10,864 nt of DNA from Candidatus Krumholzibacteriota bacterium (GCA_030613345.1 JAUWMD010000068.1:1-10864); one strand, 5' to 3'; numbered from the stretch's first letter, positions 1 through 6,087 are shown. The notes: generated by a model not told the origin, from the letters alone. A program made the numbers and translations.

Positions 1-1
1 G

Positions 2-298
2 AGAAACCTGATCGAGAGGCTCTGCATCCTGACGCTGTCCGACACGATCAGGCGCGAGGACATGCCACCGCTCGTGTTGACAAGGGAAGAGGATATGATG
101 AAGGATCCGTTCGGCATGCAGACTTACCAGGAGTTCAGGGACTTCACCGAGAGGGAATTTCTCATCAAGAAGCTGCGCGAGAACAACGGCAATGTGTCGA
201 AGACTGCACGGCAGTTGGGGATGCAGCGCAGCAACCTCTACAAGAAGCTCGAGAAGTACAGCATCGATCTGCGCGGTGACAAGGATGAGAAAAACTGA
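2..298 (+). CDS. Sigma-54-dependent transcriptional activator, NtrC/NtrX type (C-terminal 98 residues; 5' end outside window)
   Basis: The reading frame is open from the left edge and ends at TGA 296-298. The first residues, RNLIERLCIL, are the stretch that follows WPGNVREL at the end of the AAA+ domain in NtrC-family sigma-54 activators, so the receiver and most of the ATPase lie outside the window. After a short linker, residues of about 50-95 form a Fis-type helix-turn-helix, with NVSKTARQLGMQRSNLYKKL as the recognition region. The EFLIKKLRENNGNVSKTA wording is very like NtrX and related response regulators. In this family the HTH binds enhancer DNA and the AAA+ ring remodels sigma-54 RNA polymerase. 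An internal ATG at 62 is not a real start, because the frame continues upstream with conserved sequence. No clear terminator follows. Which signal it responds to cannot be seen. The family call is firm; the NtrX subtype is likely but not proven. Confidence 0.9.
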   Translation, partial: RNLIERLCILTLSDTIRREDMPPLVLTREEDMMKDPFGMQTYQEFRDFTEREFLIKKLRENNGNVSKTARQLGMQRSNLYKKLEKYSIDLRGDKDEKN

Positions 299-405
299 GA
301 AGCCGCAATTATTGAAATATATCTCATGCGAAGCGCAAGCTATATTGAAAAAAATCTGACAAATCGGTTAACTTCATTTTTTTCAAAGATTTTCACCCGA
401 AAAAT

Positions 406-434
406 TTGACAGCCGCCCTTGCGGAACTTATTTT
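406..434 (+). promoter_or_regulatory. Sigma-70-type promoter for the small secreted protein gene
   Basis: TTGACA at 406-411 matches the -35 consensus exactly. After a 17-bp spacer comes TATTTT at 429-434 (4 of 6 to TATAAT). Transcription would begin near 441, giving a leader of about 60 nt before the ATG at 503. The surrounding 299-440 stretch is clearly more AT-rich than the coding DNA. Read by eye; no transcript data. Confidence 0.55.
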
Positions 435-502
435 TAAGCCGTGGGTGTTCAGGGTATGACGGGTCTTTTTGGAACAGGGTAGTTCCAGGAGGAGAAAAGG
501 TC

Positions 503-859
503 ATGAAGAGAACGGCTCTTCTTCTTGCCATTCTGGCGGCTTTCTCCATTACTTCAGTGACGCAGGTCTGTGCCTCGCCGATAGCCGGCGAAAAGGCGGT
601 GACCGTTTCCAACTGGCTCTCCTGCTATTTTGCCTATTTCATGAGAGCCCATTGCCAGAACCTCGGATACGAAGAGAGGGCGATCGGCGATGACGGAAAC
701 GATGTAATGCTGCGTGGAGATGCCGACGATTACGCGAATGGCAGGGACGACGGAAAGAGTGTCAATCCTAAAAGCCTCAGCGACGACAAGTTGAGCACGG
801 GATTGGCCTCGCCCGGTGGTCTCATAACCGGATCCGGCGAGTTTAGAACTAAATACTAG
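503..859 (+). CDS. Small secreted protein of unknown function (118 aa)
   Basis: I do not recognise a family. The start is set by a strong purine-rich Shine-Dalgarno (AGGAGGAGAAAAGG, 487-500) just before ATG 503; a longer in-frame ORF from 419 would overlap the promoter and has no such site. Residues 1-24 are a typical Sec signal peptide (MKRT, a hydrophobic core, then QVCA before SPIAG). The mature chain is about 94 residues. It has an aromatic stretch flanked by two cysteines (C41 and C51), which could form a disulfide outside the cytoplasm, followed by a very Asp/Gly-rich acidic segment (about 62-85) and a Gly/Ser-rich tail with no membrane span. It lies 58 bp upstream of the TPR sigma-54 activator with no terminator between, so the two are probably co-transcribed. 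It may be a sensor input, a signal or an unrelated envelope protein; nothing in the sequence decides this. Confidence 0.75.
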   Translation: MKRTALLLAILAAFSITSVTQVCASPIAGEKAVTVSNWLSCYFAYFMRAHCQNLGYEERAIGDDGNDVMLRGDADDYANGRDDGKSVNPKSLSDDKLSTGLASPGGLITGSGEFRTKY

Positions 860-917
860 CGGTCTACTTACGGGCTTAACCGGTCATTTCGCCATTTGCC
901 ACTTCAAGGAGTAACCG

Positions 918-3900
918 ATGCCTGACGGCCCGCATGGTGAGGAAAATTTCGAATACGAAAAGAACCAGCCGAGGCACAAGTTCAAGTCTACCGGCACCGA
1001 GGAAGAGCTCGGCGACATGCATCTGTCGACCGAGAATTACTCAGTTGCGCTCGAATACTACGACAAGGCCATCCAGAAGGTCCAGACCGCCGGCGGCGGT
1101 CCAACCGACCTTGTAAGAGTCTACCGCAAGATAAGCGACTGCTATCGTAAGAAAGGCCTTCTGCGAGAGGCGATGTCCTTCCTCGACAGCGCGGCAACCC
1201 ACTGTAAGGATGAAGACCTGATTGACAAGGGCACGATCGCCTGCCGCCGGGGGATCATCCTGTACGAGAGGGGCGACATCAAGCGCGGTCTAAGGGAGGC
1301 CTGCTCGGCTTACAGGATTTTGCGTACGAGCGACGAGCACCGCGAGGTCGCCCACACGCAGCTCCTCATCGCAAACTGCTATGCCAGGTTGGGACGCAGC
1401 GACGAGGCCGAACAGTATTTTCTCGACGCCCTTTCCTCCTACAGAAGGATTGGGGACATGGTCGGCGAGTCGTACGTCCTCAACAACCTCGGGCTGTTCC
1501 ACAAGAACGCATGCCGCTGGGGCAGGGCGCTTCAGTTCCTCGGCAGGGCCCTGGAGATATGCGATGAGGTCGGTCTGACCCAGCACAGGGTCCGTGTGAC
1601 TCTCAACATGGGTATTGTGCACCTGAAGAAGCGCAACTTCGCCGGCGCGGAGAGTGCATTCGCCTCGGCCAGGGATATGGCCAGGCGTATCGGCGATGAT
1701 CTGAAGTATACCAAATCCACGCTGATGCTAGGAGTCAAGGAGACAATGGCTGGAAACCTGTTGTCGGCCGAGAAGCACCTGCTGGAGGCAAGGGTCACCG
1801 CCGAACGGAGGAACTACAAGCGAGAGATCGCTCTCGCCGACGAGTTCATCGGCGACTTGATGTTTGAAAAGGGCGATTTAATGGATGCCCTCGAGAACTA
1901 CGCCATCGCGCTCAAGTCCGCCTCGAGGATCAACCCGCAGGGCGATATAGTCGCCGAAGTTCAGCGCCGGATGATGAACGTATATCTCGTCCAGAGAAAG
2001 GCCGAGGAGGCGCTCGCCATCGGACGCCGTGCTATCGAGACATGCCGCCGCAGTGGAGAGATGCACGAGATCGGCTACGTTGAGAGAATGATCGGCCAGG
2101 CCCTCGCTATCCAGAAGAAGGAGACCGAGGCCGAGAAGCAGATAAACATGAGCATCAGGACCTTTCTGTCGGTCAACAATCCCTACGAGGCGCACAGGTC
2201 GGGGGTTATCCTCGGCGAGCACCTGCTCCGCAGGGGCGACAGGAGGTCGGCCGTGATGGCGAGGAAACTTGTCGGCGAGACCGTGTCGTTCTTCGAGAGG
2301 CACGAGGAATACGGCGACCTGGCGGGAAGCCATTTCCTTCTTATGAGGATAGAGGACATTCTCGGCAACAGGGACGAGTGCCTGCTGCACCTCTTCGACG
2401 CGCAGCGGCTTGCTGAGGAGTTACACGACCGCAATCTCATCAGGCGCCTGCGCCGGATGCGCAGGAAGATCGAGGACGCAGCGGCCGGTCCGCATGGAGC
2501 GCCGGGGAAGGACTTCGGTCAGTCCGGGGACCTGGACGGGACTTTCATGCACGATCCGCAGCTGAAGTCGTATCTCGATTACATCCTCAGCGATCTGATG
2601 AGAAAACTCTCCGCAGGCCACGGATTCGTCGCTCTGACCGACGGCAACGGAAGCGATCCGGTAGTGCTCGCCCGCCGCGGGATCGGGGACAAAGAGACGA
2701 GAGGGATCACCGAATGGTTCCTCTCCCGCGACGACGCCGACACGGCAGAGAAATTCCTCGTCACGGACACGGCGAAAGACAGGCGCGTCAGGGAGATATT
2801 CAAACAGCTCCCGGGCGGCGCTTCTCCCGCGTACTTCCATCCTCTCAGCAGGGGAGGAAGGAACTTCGGGCTCCTGTTCTTCCAGTCCGAGGGGAACGAG
2901 GGAGTGCCGGCCGTCGGGTCGATCTTCGAGATCGTATCGACATATGCAGGGTTCATCGATTTCCTTATAAAGGGATCGGTCAAGGGCGCGATGCCCGTAC
3001 CGGGCGGAAAGGAATCTGCCGACAGCGCTTTCAGCGGGATCATCACTAAAGACGAGAAGATGCTGAGGATCCTCGAGCTGGCAGGCAAGGTCGCGTTAAG
3101 CGATTCCAGCGTCCTGCTCATGGGGGAGACGGGAACGGGCAAGGGTCTCGTGGCCCAGGCCATCCACGACATGAGCAGAAAGAGCGGAAAGAAATACATC
3201 CATGTGAATTGTGCTGCACTTCCAGAGACGATTCTTGAGAGCGAGCTCTTCGGCCACGTGAAGGGATCCTTCACGGGGGCTGTCGCAGACAAGAAGGGGC
3301 TGCTCGCCGAAGCGGACGGCGGAACGATATTCCTCGACGAGATCGGAAAATCTCCACTCTCGATACAGGGCAAGCTCCTCCAGTTCCTCGACACGAGGAA
3401 GGTACGGCCGGTCGGCAGCAACGAGATGTTCGAGGTCGACGTCAGGCTGATCTTCGCATCCAAGGTGGACCTGCTGCAGCTCTGCAGCGAGGGAAAGATG
3501 CTCGAGGACTTCTACTACAGGATCAACGATTTCCCGCTGACGATTCCGCCACTGCGCGAGCGCATCGGGGATATTCATCTTCTGGCGAACCATTATCTGC
3601 GCACCTGCTGCGCCGCGATGGACAAGAAGATCATCGGGTTCAGCGACGATGCGATAGAGTTCCTCAAGGGCTGCGAATGGCCCGGCAATGTCAGGGAACT
3701 CGGCAAGATAATCAAGCGCGCGGTCATCCTCGCCGAGGACAACGGCGTGATCACCCCGCAGCAGCTTGTCTTTGATCTCGCCGGAAACCGGGACGAAGTG
3801 ATCGATTCGTCCGCGACCCTGCCCGACAAGGTCAGGGACCTCGAGAAAAGGATAGTCTCGGAGACTCTCGGAAGAAACGACTGGAACAGGAAGGCCGCCG

Positions 3901-3968
3901 CAGCCGACCTGGGCATCAGCTATCCGACGCTCCTCAAGAAGATCCGTGACTACGGGATAGTCCAGTAG
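918..3968 (+). CDS. TPR-GAF-like sigma-54-interacting transcriptional activator (1016 aa)
   Basis: The start is ATG 918 with AAGGAG at 906-911. Residues about 30-515 are a run of roughly ten or more TPR-like helical hairpins (for example ANCYARLGRSDEAEQYFLDA, 152-171), a protein- or peptide-binding superhelix. Residues about 545-690 look like a GAF fold. The sigma-54 AAA+ domain (about 705-950) has Walker A GETGTGKG (736-743), the switch Asn in VNCAAL (N764), the sigma-54 contact loop as GSFTGA (783-788, usual form GAFTGA), Walker B GGTIFLDE (801-808), the arginine region DFYYR (864-868), PPLRER (877-882) and WPGNVREL (921-928). At sensor I the usual ATN reads ASK (847-849), an unusual lysine. 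A Fis-type HTH fills about 970-1014. There is no receiver domain, so activation probably comes through ligand or partner binding to the TPR or GAF part. The activator role is secure; the signal and targets are not known, but the -24/-12 promoters downstream are obvious candidates. Confidence 0.93.
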   Translation: MPDGPHGEENFEYEKNQPRHKFKSTGTEEELGDMHLSTENYSVALEYYDKAIQKVQTAGGGPTDLVRVYRKISDCYRKKGLLREAMSFLDSAATHCKDEDLIDKGTIACRRGIILYERGDIKRGLREACSAYRILRTSDEHREVAHTQLLIANCYARLGRSDEAEQYFLDALSSYRRIGDMVGESYVLNNLGLFHKNACRWGRALQFLGRALEICDEVGLTQHRVRVTLNMGIVHLKKRNFAGAESAFASARDMARRIGDDLKYTKSTLMLGVKETMAGNLLSAEKHLLEARVTAERRNYKREIALADEFIGDLMFEKGDLMDALENYAIALKSASRINPQGDIVAEVQRRMMNVYLVQRKAEEALAIGRRAIETCRRSGEMHEIGYVERMIGQALAIQKKETEAEKQINMSIRTFLSVNNPYEAHRSGVILGEHLLRRGDRRSAVMARKLVGETVSFFERHEEYGDLAGSHFLLMRIEDILGNRDECLLHLFDAQRLAEELHDRNLIRRLRRMRRKIEDAAAGPHGAPGKDFGQSGDLDGTFMHDPQLKSYLDYILSDLMRKLSAGHGFVALTDGNGSDPVVLARRGIGDKETRGITEWFLSRDDADTAEKFLVTDTAKDRRVREIFKQLPGGASPAYFHPLSRGGRNFGLLFFQSEGNEGVPAVGSIFEIVSTYAGFIDFLIKGSVKGAMPVPGGKESADSAFSGIITKDEKMLRILELAGKVALSDSSVLLMGETGTGKGLVAQAIHDMSRKSGKKYIHVNCAALPETILESELFGHVKGSFTGAVADKKGLLAEADGGTIFLDEIGKSPLSIQGKLLQFLDTRKVRPVGSNEMFEVDVRLIFASKVDLLQLCSEGKMLEDFYYRINDFPLTIPPLRERIGDIHLLANHYLRTCCAAMDKKIIGFSDDAIEFLKGCEWPGNVRELGKIIKRAVILAEDNGVITPQQLVFDLAGNRDEVIDSSATLPDKVRDLEKRIVSETLGRNDWNRKAAAADLGISYPTLLKKIRDYGIVQ

Positions 3969-4109
3969 GGCTGCCTGCGCACAGAAGATCAATCCATCAA
4001 TTATAAAAATATCTTACGAAGCACGGGTGCGTCCGGCCTGTTTTGGTTTATTTTCAATTTATTTAGAGATAATCAATGGCCGGTCTCTTCCCCGTCGTGG
4101 TCATTTCAG

Positions 4110-4123
4110 GGGCCGGCCGGCCC
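4110..4123. repeat. Perfect 14-bp GC palindrome with neighbouring GGCCGG motifs
   Basis: GGGCCGGCCGGCCC reads the same on both strands. The hexamer GGCCGG (or its complement CCGGCC) also occurs at 4033-4038 and 4078-4083, so the motif is clustered within about 90 bp downstream of the activator gene. It could be a protein-binding site or part of a weak terminator. There is no T-run directly beside the palindrome. Confidence 0.4.
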
Positions 4124-4194
4124 GATCGTTCTCCCGGACAAGTACATTGCCATTTCAATGTGTTGCCGGGCAGCGCGTTACGGGAAGACTGCGG

Positions 4195-4219
4195 GAGGTA
4201 TAAAGGGTCTTTATCCCTC
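4195..4219. promoter_or_regulatory. Near-perfect dyad, possible enhancer (UAS) for the 4329 sigma-54 promoter
   Basis: The arms GAGG + ATAAAG (4195-4198, 4200-4205) pair with CTTTAT + CCTC (4209-4214, 4216-4219) around GGT, with a single T/C mismatch. The centre lies about 148 bp upstream of the predicted start at 4355, within the range at which NtrC-family activators bind. There is no adjacent T-run, so a terminator is less likely. The assignment as an enhancer is inference. Confidence 0.35.
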
Positions 4220-4249
4220 GCTTGTGAACATCGCGGGACATAAGATTTA

Positions 4250-4263
4250 CCGTAAAAATACGG
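4250..4263. promoter_or_regulatory. CCGTA-N4-TACGG dyad, possible activator site
   Basis: Perfect 5-bp inverted arms CCGTA (4250-4254) and TACGG (4259-4263) flank AAAA. The centre is about 98 bp upstream of the predicted transcript start at 4355. It does not share an obvious sequence with the 4195-4219 dyad, which weakens the idea that one protein binds both. Confidence 0.3.
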
Positions 4264-4328
4264 GATTGTAACGTATTGAATATACATGTTTTATGGCATG
4301 CATCGCGAAGCAGGTCTATCGCCGGTTT

Positions 4329-4344
4329 TGGAACGGAGCTTGCC
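4329..4344 (+). promoter_or_regulatory. Sigma-54 (-24/-12) promoter candidate
   Basis: TGGAACGGAGCTTGCC fits the sigma-54 consensus TGGCACG-N4-TTGCW with two mismatches (A for C at the fourth base, C for the final W). The invariant GG (4330-4331) and GC (4342-4343) have the required 10-bp spacing, and a T-rich stretch follows. Transcription would start at about 4355 on the plus strand, directly in front of a strongly folded segment that ends in a T-run. A sigma-54 activator gene lies just upstream. Confidence 0.55.
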
Positions 4345-4354
4345 TTTTGATATT

Positions 4355-4497
4355 ACCGGTATCGGTTGGCGAACCGGAAGTGGCAAAACCGGAGAGATGC
4401 AGAGATTTCGATCCCATAAGCTCTCTTGAAGCTTGAAATAGGGTACAGGTGGGGTCTCTAGGGAATGAAATCTTGGTCATCTCTCCGGTGGTTTTTT
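4355..4497 (+). ncRNA. Candidate sigma-54-driven structured small RNA, about 140 nt
   Basis: The segment starts at the predicted sigma-54 transcription start. It contains a hairpin CGGTT-GGCG-AACCG (4363-4376). A long stem follows: ACCGGAGAGATG (4388-4399) pairs perfectly with CATCTCTCCGGT (4478-4489), then AGATTTC (4403-4409) with GAAATCT (4467-4473), then TCCC (4412-4415) with GGGA (4461-4464). The enclosed part has another hairpin, AAGCT/AGCTT (4418-4422 with 4430-4434). The stem is followed by GG and six T. Twenty-three pairs in phase over 100 bases are unlikely by chance, and no ORF explains them. Known sigma-54-dependent small RNAs include Qrr in Vibrio and GlmY/GlmZ in enterobacteria; this one matches no family I know. 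It could instead be an untranslated leader or a small inverted-repeat element. The structure is seen; the RNA is inferred. Confidence 0.45.
4478..4497 (+). terminator. 3' arm and T-run ending the candidate small RNA
   Basis: The 3' arm CATCTCTCCGGT (4478-4489) of the long stem is followed by GG and TTTTTT (4492-4497). The stem is strong, but its 5' arm is about 80 bases away, so it closes a multi-branched fold instead of a compact hairpin. It is therefore less typical than the terminator at 6088-6154. Confidence 0.4.
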
Positions 4498-4529
4498 CCT
4501 CTGGAATTTTGTCTCCATGAAATTTGAAC

Positions 4530-4560
4530 TTGACTCAGAGTAACCCATTAAGGTTATAAT
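4530..4560 (+). promoter_or_regulatory. Sigma-70-type promoter candidate upstream of the repeat region
   Basis: TTGACT (4530-4535, 5 of 6) and a perfect TATAAT (4555-4560) are separated by 19 bp, slightly longer than ideal. Transcription would start near 4567 and run through the 56-bp repeats toward the lipoprotein gene, giving a leader of more than 450 nt, or a separate repeat-containing RNA. There is no credible ORF immediately downstream. Confidence 0.4.
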
Positions 4561-4625
4561 TAAATGTCAGGGGTATGAGATACCTATAGGAACGGCGAGA
4601 TCCATAGGATTGCGAGTATGGACAT

Positions 4626-4756
4626 CCCCTCCGGTGCTCGCGTCTTGTGCCCCTGGCATCACTGCATATAAAGCGATCTCCATAGACTGGATGGAGCTCC
4701 CCCCTCCGGTGCTCGCGTCTTGTGCCCCTGGCATCACTGCATATAAAGCGATCTCC
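4626..4756. repeat. Perfect 56-bp direct repeat, two copies with a 75-bp period
   Basis: Bases 4626-4681 and 4701-4756 are identical over 56 positions and are separated by 19 bp (4682-4700). Each unit carries the small inverted repeat TGCC-CCT-GGCA and a TATAAA close to its end. The sequence just before copy 1 (about 4593-4625) resembles the inter-copy sequence with small changes (ATCCATAG, ATGGA, TCCCC), so a third, decayed unit is likely. The 75-bp period is a multiple of three, which keeps ORFs open on both strands and yields repeated peptides, but those ORFs have no other coding signs. Only two intact units with a 19-bp spacer argue against CRISPR. It may be one member of a family of interspersed repeats. 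Confidence 0.85.
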
Positions 4757-4923
4757 CCGCAGACCGGATCTCTGATTGAGAAGAACGCGCTGCGTGCTCC
4801 CCGCATCTTTCCTGCCCTGTCCCCTTTCGTGGACGAATGTGTGGAATAGAGACGACATTTTTCTGGAGCCTCATACCTCTCCGGTCCTTTTCTCCGGTCC
4901 GGTGCGGGATCTGTCACACATTT

Positions 4924-4969
4924 TTAACAACTTGCCGTTTAACATTTTCCGCTGTTAATGACTGTTAAA
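4924..4969. promoter_or_regulatory. Cluster of four TTAACA/TGTTAA half-sites, possible activator binding region
   Basis: TTAACA occurs at 4924-4929 and 4939-4944, and its complement TGTTAA at 4953-4958 and 4963-4968. The inner pair forms TTAACA-N8-TGTTAA, and 4938-4944 with 4963-4969 gives perfect 7-bp arms TTTAACA/TGTTAAA. The last two copies are exactly 10 bp apart, one helical turn. The cluster covers roughly -100 to -57 from the predicted start of the sigma-54 promoter at 5000-5015, a plausible place for an activator. The binding protein is unknown. Confidence 0.45.
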
Positions 4970-4999
4970 TCGATTGACTTTTCAGGCGTTGAGCAGGCA

Positions 5000-5015
5000 T
5001 GGCACGCCAGTTGCG
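5000..5015 (+). promoter_or_regulatory. Sigma-54 (-24/-12) promoter of the lipoprotein gene
   Basis: TGGCACGCCAGTTGCG matches all eleven defined bases of TGGCACG-N4-TTGC; only the weak final W position differs (G). The GG and GC dinucleotides are exactly 10 bp apart. The predicted start of transcription is at about 5026, just before ATGATG at 5029-5034. The ATG at 4999 overlaps this element and so cannot be the start codon for transcripts made from it. Confidence 0.75.
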
Positions 5016-5031
5016 TTTACATGTCGGCATG

Positions 5032-6042
5032 ATGAGAGCAGGAAGGGCAAATAAGACAACAATAGTATTGGCAGCAATCCTGATCGCGAGTTTTGCGTTC
5101 ATTTCCTCCTGTGCTCAGGAGGAACAGATCGTGTATGTGCCGAGGGAGGTCCCAGCGGATTGCCCTCCCTCGGCACCTCGCGGCGTCTACGCCGTCAACC
5201 TCGATGGCTATGTGCAGATACGCTGGTATCCGAACCCCGAGGACGACATCGTGGGTTACGATATATGGAAGCACGACGAACCCTACGGGAATTATAGCTA
5301 TATAGGAACTGTCTACGCGGAGGATCTCTGTTCTTATGACGATGACGAATACTGCTTCGACTACTATCCTTTACACGGCAATCAGTATTATTACGCGGTA
5401 GCCGCTTACGACGAGGCCGACAATCTCAGCGATCTCAGCTACGAGGTGATCAGTGCGACGCCCAGGCCGGAAGGATTCCTCAGGCTCTACGACGCGGCGC
5501 TCGATCCCGATTCGTGCGGGTATGATTTCTCTTCGCTGAGCAACATCGCGCAGGACTGCTCGCTGCCGTCGACAGATATCGTGTTCGATACGACCGGCGC
5601 CGTGAACCTGTTCACGGTCACGATGCCGAGAGTGATGATACAGGATTATGGATATAAGTACAGTTTCGACGATGTATATCTTGCTCCCGAGCTGGGATGG
5701 TCATCTAACGGGTCGGTCGAAGTGATCGAGAGCCACTGTTACATACTCAGGCTCGGCGAGGCCGACGGTTCCCACTACGTAAAGCTCTGGGTGTACACGG
5801 TCGCCGACAGTTGTGCGGACTTCTGGTGGGCGTATCAGACCGATCCCGACAACAGGGACCTGATGCCCGGGCCGGCAGACGACGAAGAGGATGCGAACAT
5901 CATGCTGATATCCGGTTTCGGAGAGACCGGTGGAATAAAGAAAATGAACGGTTTTCCAAAAGGTCGACGAGTCCCCCCGACGAACAGATCGGGTAAACAG
6001 GACGATGATAGAATCCTGCAGCGGCAGAACACCTTACCTTAA
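5032..6042 (+). CDS. FN3-domain surface lipoprotein (336 aa)
   Basis: The longest ORF starts at ATG 4999, but that codon overlaps a near-perfect sigma-54 promoter, so I choose ATG 5032 (5029 equally possible). Numbering from 5032, residues 1-26 are a lipoprotein signal peptide with lipobox ISSC and the lipidated Cys at 27. Residues about 44-145 form a fibronectin type III domain (SAPRGVYAV at its start, VQIRWYPNPEDDIVGYDIW, and YYYAVAAYDEADNLS toward its end). A second region, about 148-278, ends in a GSHYVKLWV...WWAYQTDP motif. As far as I recall, this resembles the recurrent C-terminal module of FN3 lipoproteins in FCB-group genomes (HYAKLRV...WAYQTDPG). The tail (280-336) is acidic, then basic and probably disordered. 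There is no clear Shine-Dalgarno, and with a start near 5026 the mRNA would be nearly leaderless. The protein probably acts on the cell surface in binding, not catalysis. The specific role is unknown. Confidence 0.8.
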   Translation: MRAGRANKTTIVLAAILIASFAFISSCAQEEQIVYVPREVPADCPPSAPRGVYAVNLDGYVQIRWYPNPEDDIVGYDIWKHDEPYGNYSYIGTVYAEDLCSYDDDEYCFDYYPLHGNQYYYAVAAYDEADNLSDLSYEVISATPRPEGFLRLYDAALDPDSCGYDFSSLSNIAQDCSLPSTDIVFDTTGAVNLFTVTMPRVMIQDYGYKYSFDDVYLAPELGWSSNGSVEVIESHCYILRLGEADGSHYVKLWVYTVADSCADFWWAYQTDPDNRDLMPGPADDEEDANIMLISGFGETGGIKKMNGFPKGRRVPPTNRSGKQDDDRILQRQNTLP

Positions 6043-6061
6043 GCTGGCACTTAAATAAGGT
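6031..6061 (+). other. Hairpin over the stop codon of the lipoprotein gene
   Basis: ACCTTA (6031-6036) pairs with TAAGGT (6056-6061), and inside it TTAAG (6039-6043) pairs with CTTAA (6050-6054). The TAA stop at 6040-6042 lies in the inner stem. A second small hairpin TTCCG/CGGAA follows at about 6062-6076. Together with the terminator they make a heavily structured 3' end that could protect the mRNA. Confidence 0.4.
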
Positions 6062-6087
6062 TTCCGTTACCCGGAAGGTCGACCGAA

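Larger units (their letters stand above)
3969..4998. other. Gene-poor, structured intergenic region of about 1 kb
   Basis: No convincing protein gene was found on either strand. The DNA is more AT-rich than the flanking genes. From left to right it holds an AT-rich stretch bracketed by CCGGCC (4033-4038) and GGCCGG (4078-4083), a GC palindrome (4110-4123), two dyads (4195-4219, 4250-4263), a sigma-54 promoter candidate (4329-4344), a folded transcript candidate (4355-4497), a sigma-70-like promoter (4530-4560), a 56-bp direct repeat (4626-4756), a 10-bp direct repeat TCTCCGGTCC (4878-4887 and 4891-4900) and a TTAACA half-site cluster (4924-4969). Short ORFs here on both strands have no protein-like features beyond the encoded repeat. 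Confidence 0.7.

Noticed and set aside
316..346. AATATA / TATATT with inner TGCG / CGCA hairpin as terminator of the first gene
   Set aside because: The downstream flank on the plus strand is A-rich, not T-rich, and the two stems are separated by unequal unpaired bases.
419..502. Longer start for the small secreted protein
   Set aside because: It would add a non-conserved-looking leader in front of a complete signal peptide, and it begins inside the -35/-10 promoter, upstream of the predicted transcription start.
3096..3992. Long open frames antisense to the activator, M6-like and PorV-family genes
   Set aside because: They are shadows of high-GC coding sequence; the plus-strand frames contain the clear domains.
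4063..4287. 74-residue ORF on the minus strand
   Set aside because: No ribosome binding site, no recognisable motif and composition unlike neighbouring genes; it also runs across the dyads.
4322..4392. CCGGTTTTG / CAAAACCGG inverted repeat read as an antiterminator competing with the 4388-4489 stem (riboswitch-like switch)
   Set aside because: The 5' arm overlaps the -24 element of the predicted promoter and so would not be in the transcript. It would matter only if transcription came from further upstream.
4626..4756. CRISPR array
   Set aside because: Only two intact repeats, 56 bp long with a 19-bp spacer, and no cas genes nearby. The upstream third unit is decayed along its whole length.
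4535..4917. Open frames on both strands across the 56-bp repeats, giving repeated peptides
   Set aside because: The 75-bp period is divisible by three, so open frames and peptide repeats follow automatically. No frame has a ribosome binding site, signal peptide or recognisable domain.
6046..6061. TGGCAC as a -24 element of a third sigma-54 promoter
   Set aside because: At the required spacing there is AG in place of GC, so no -12 element is present.
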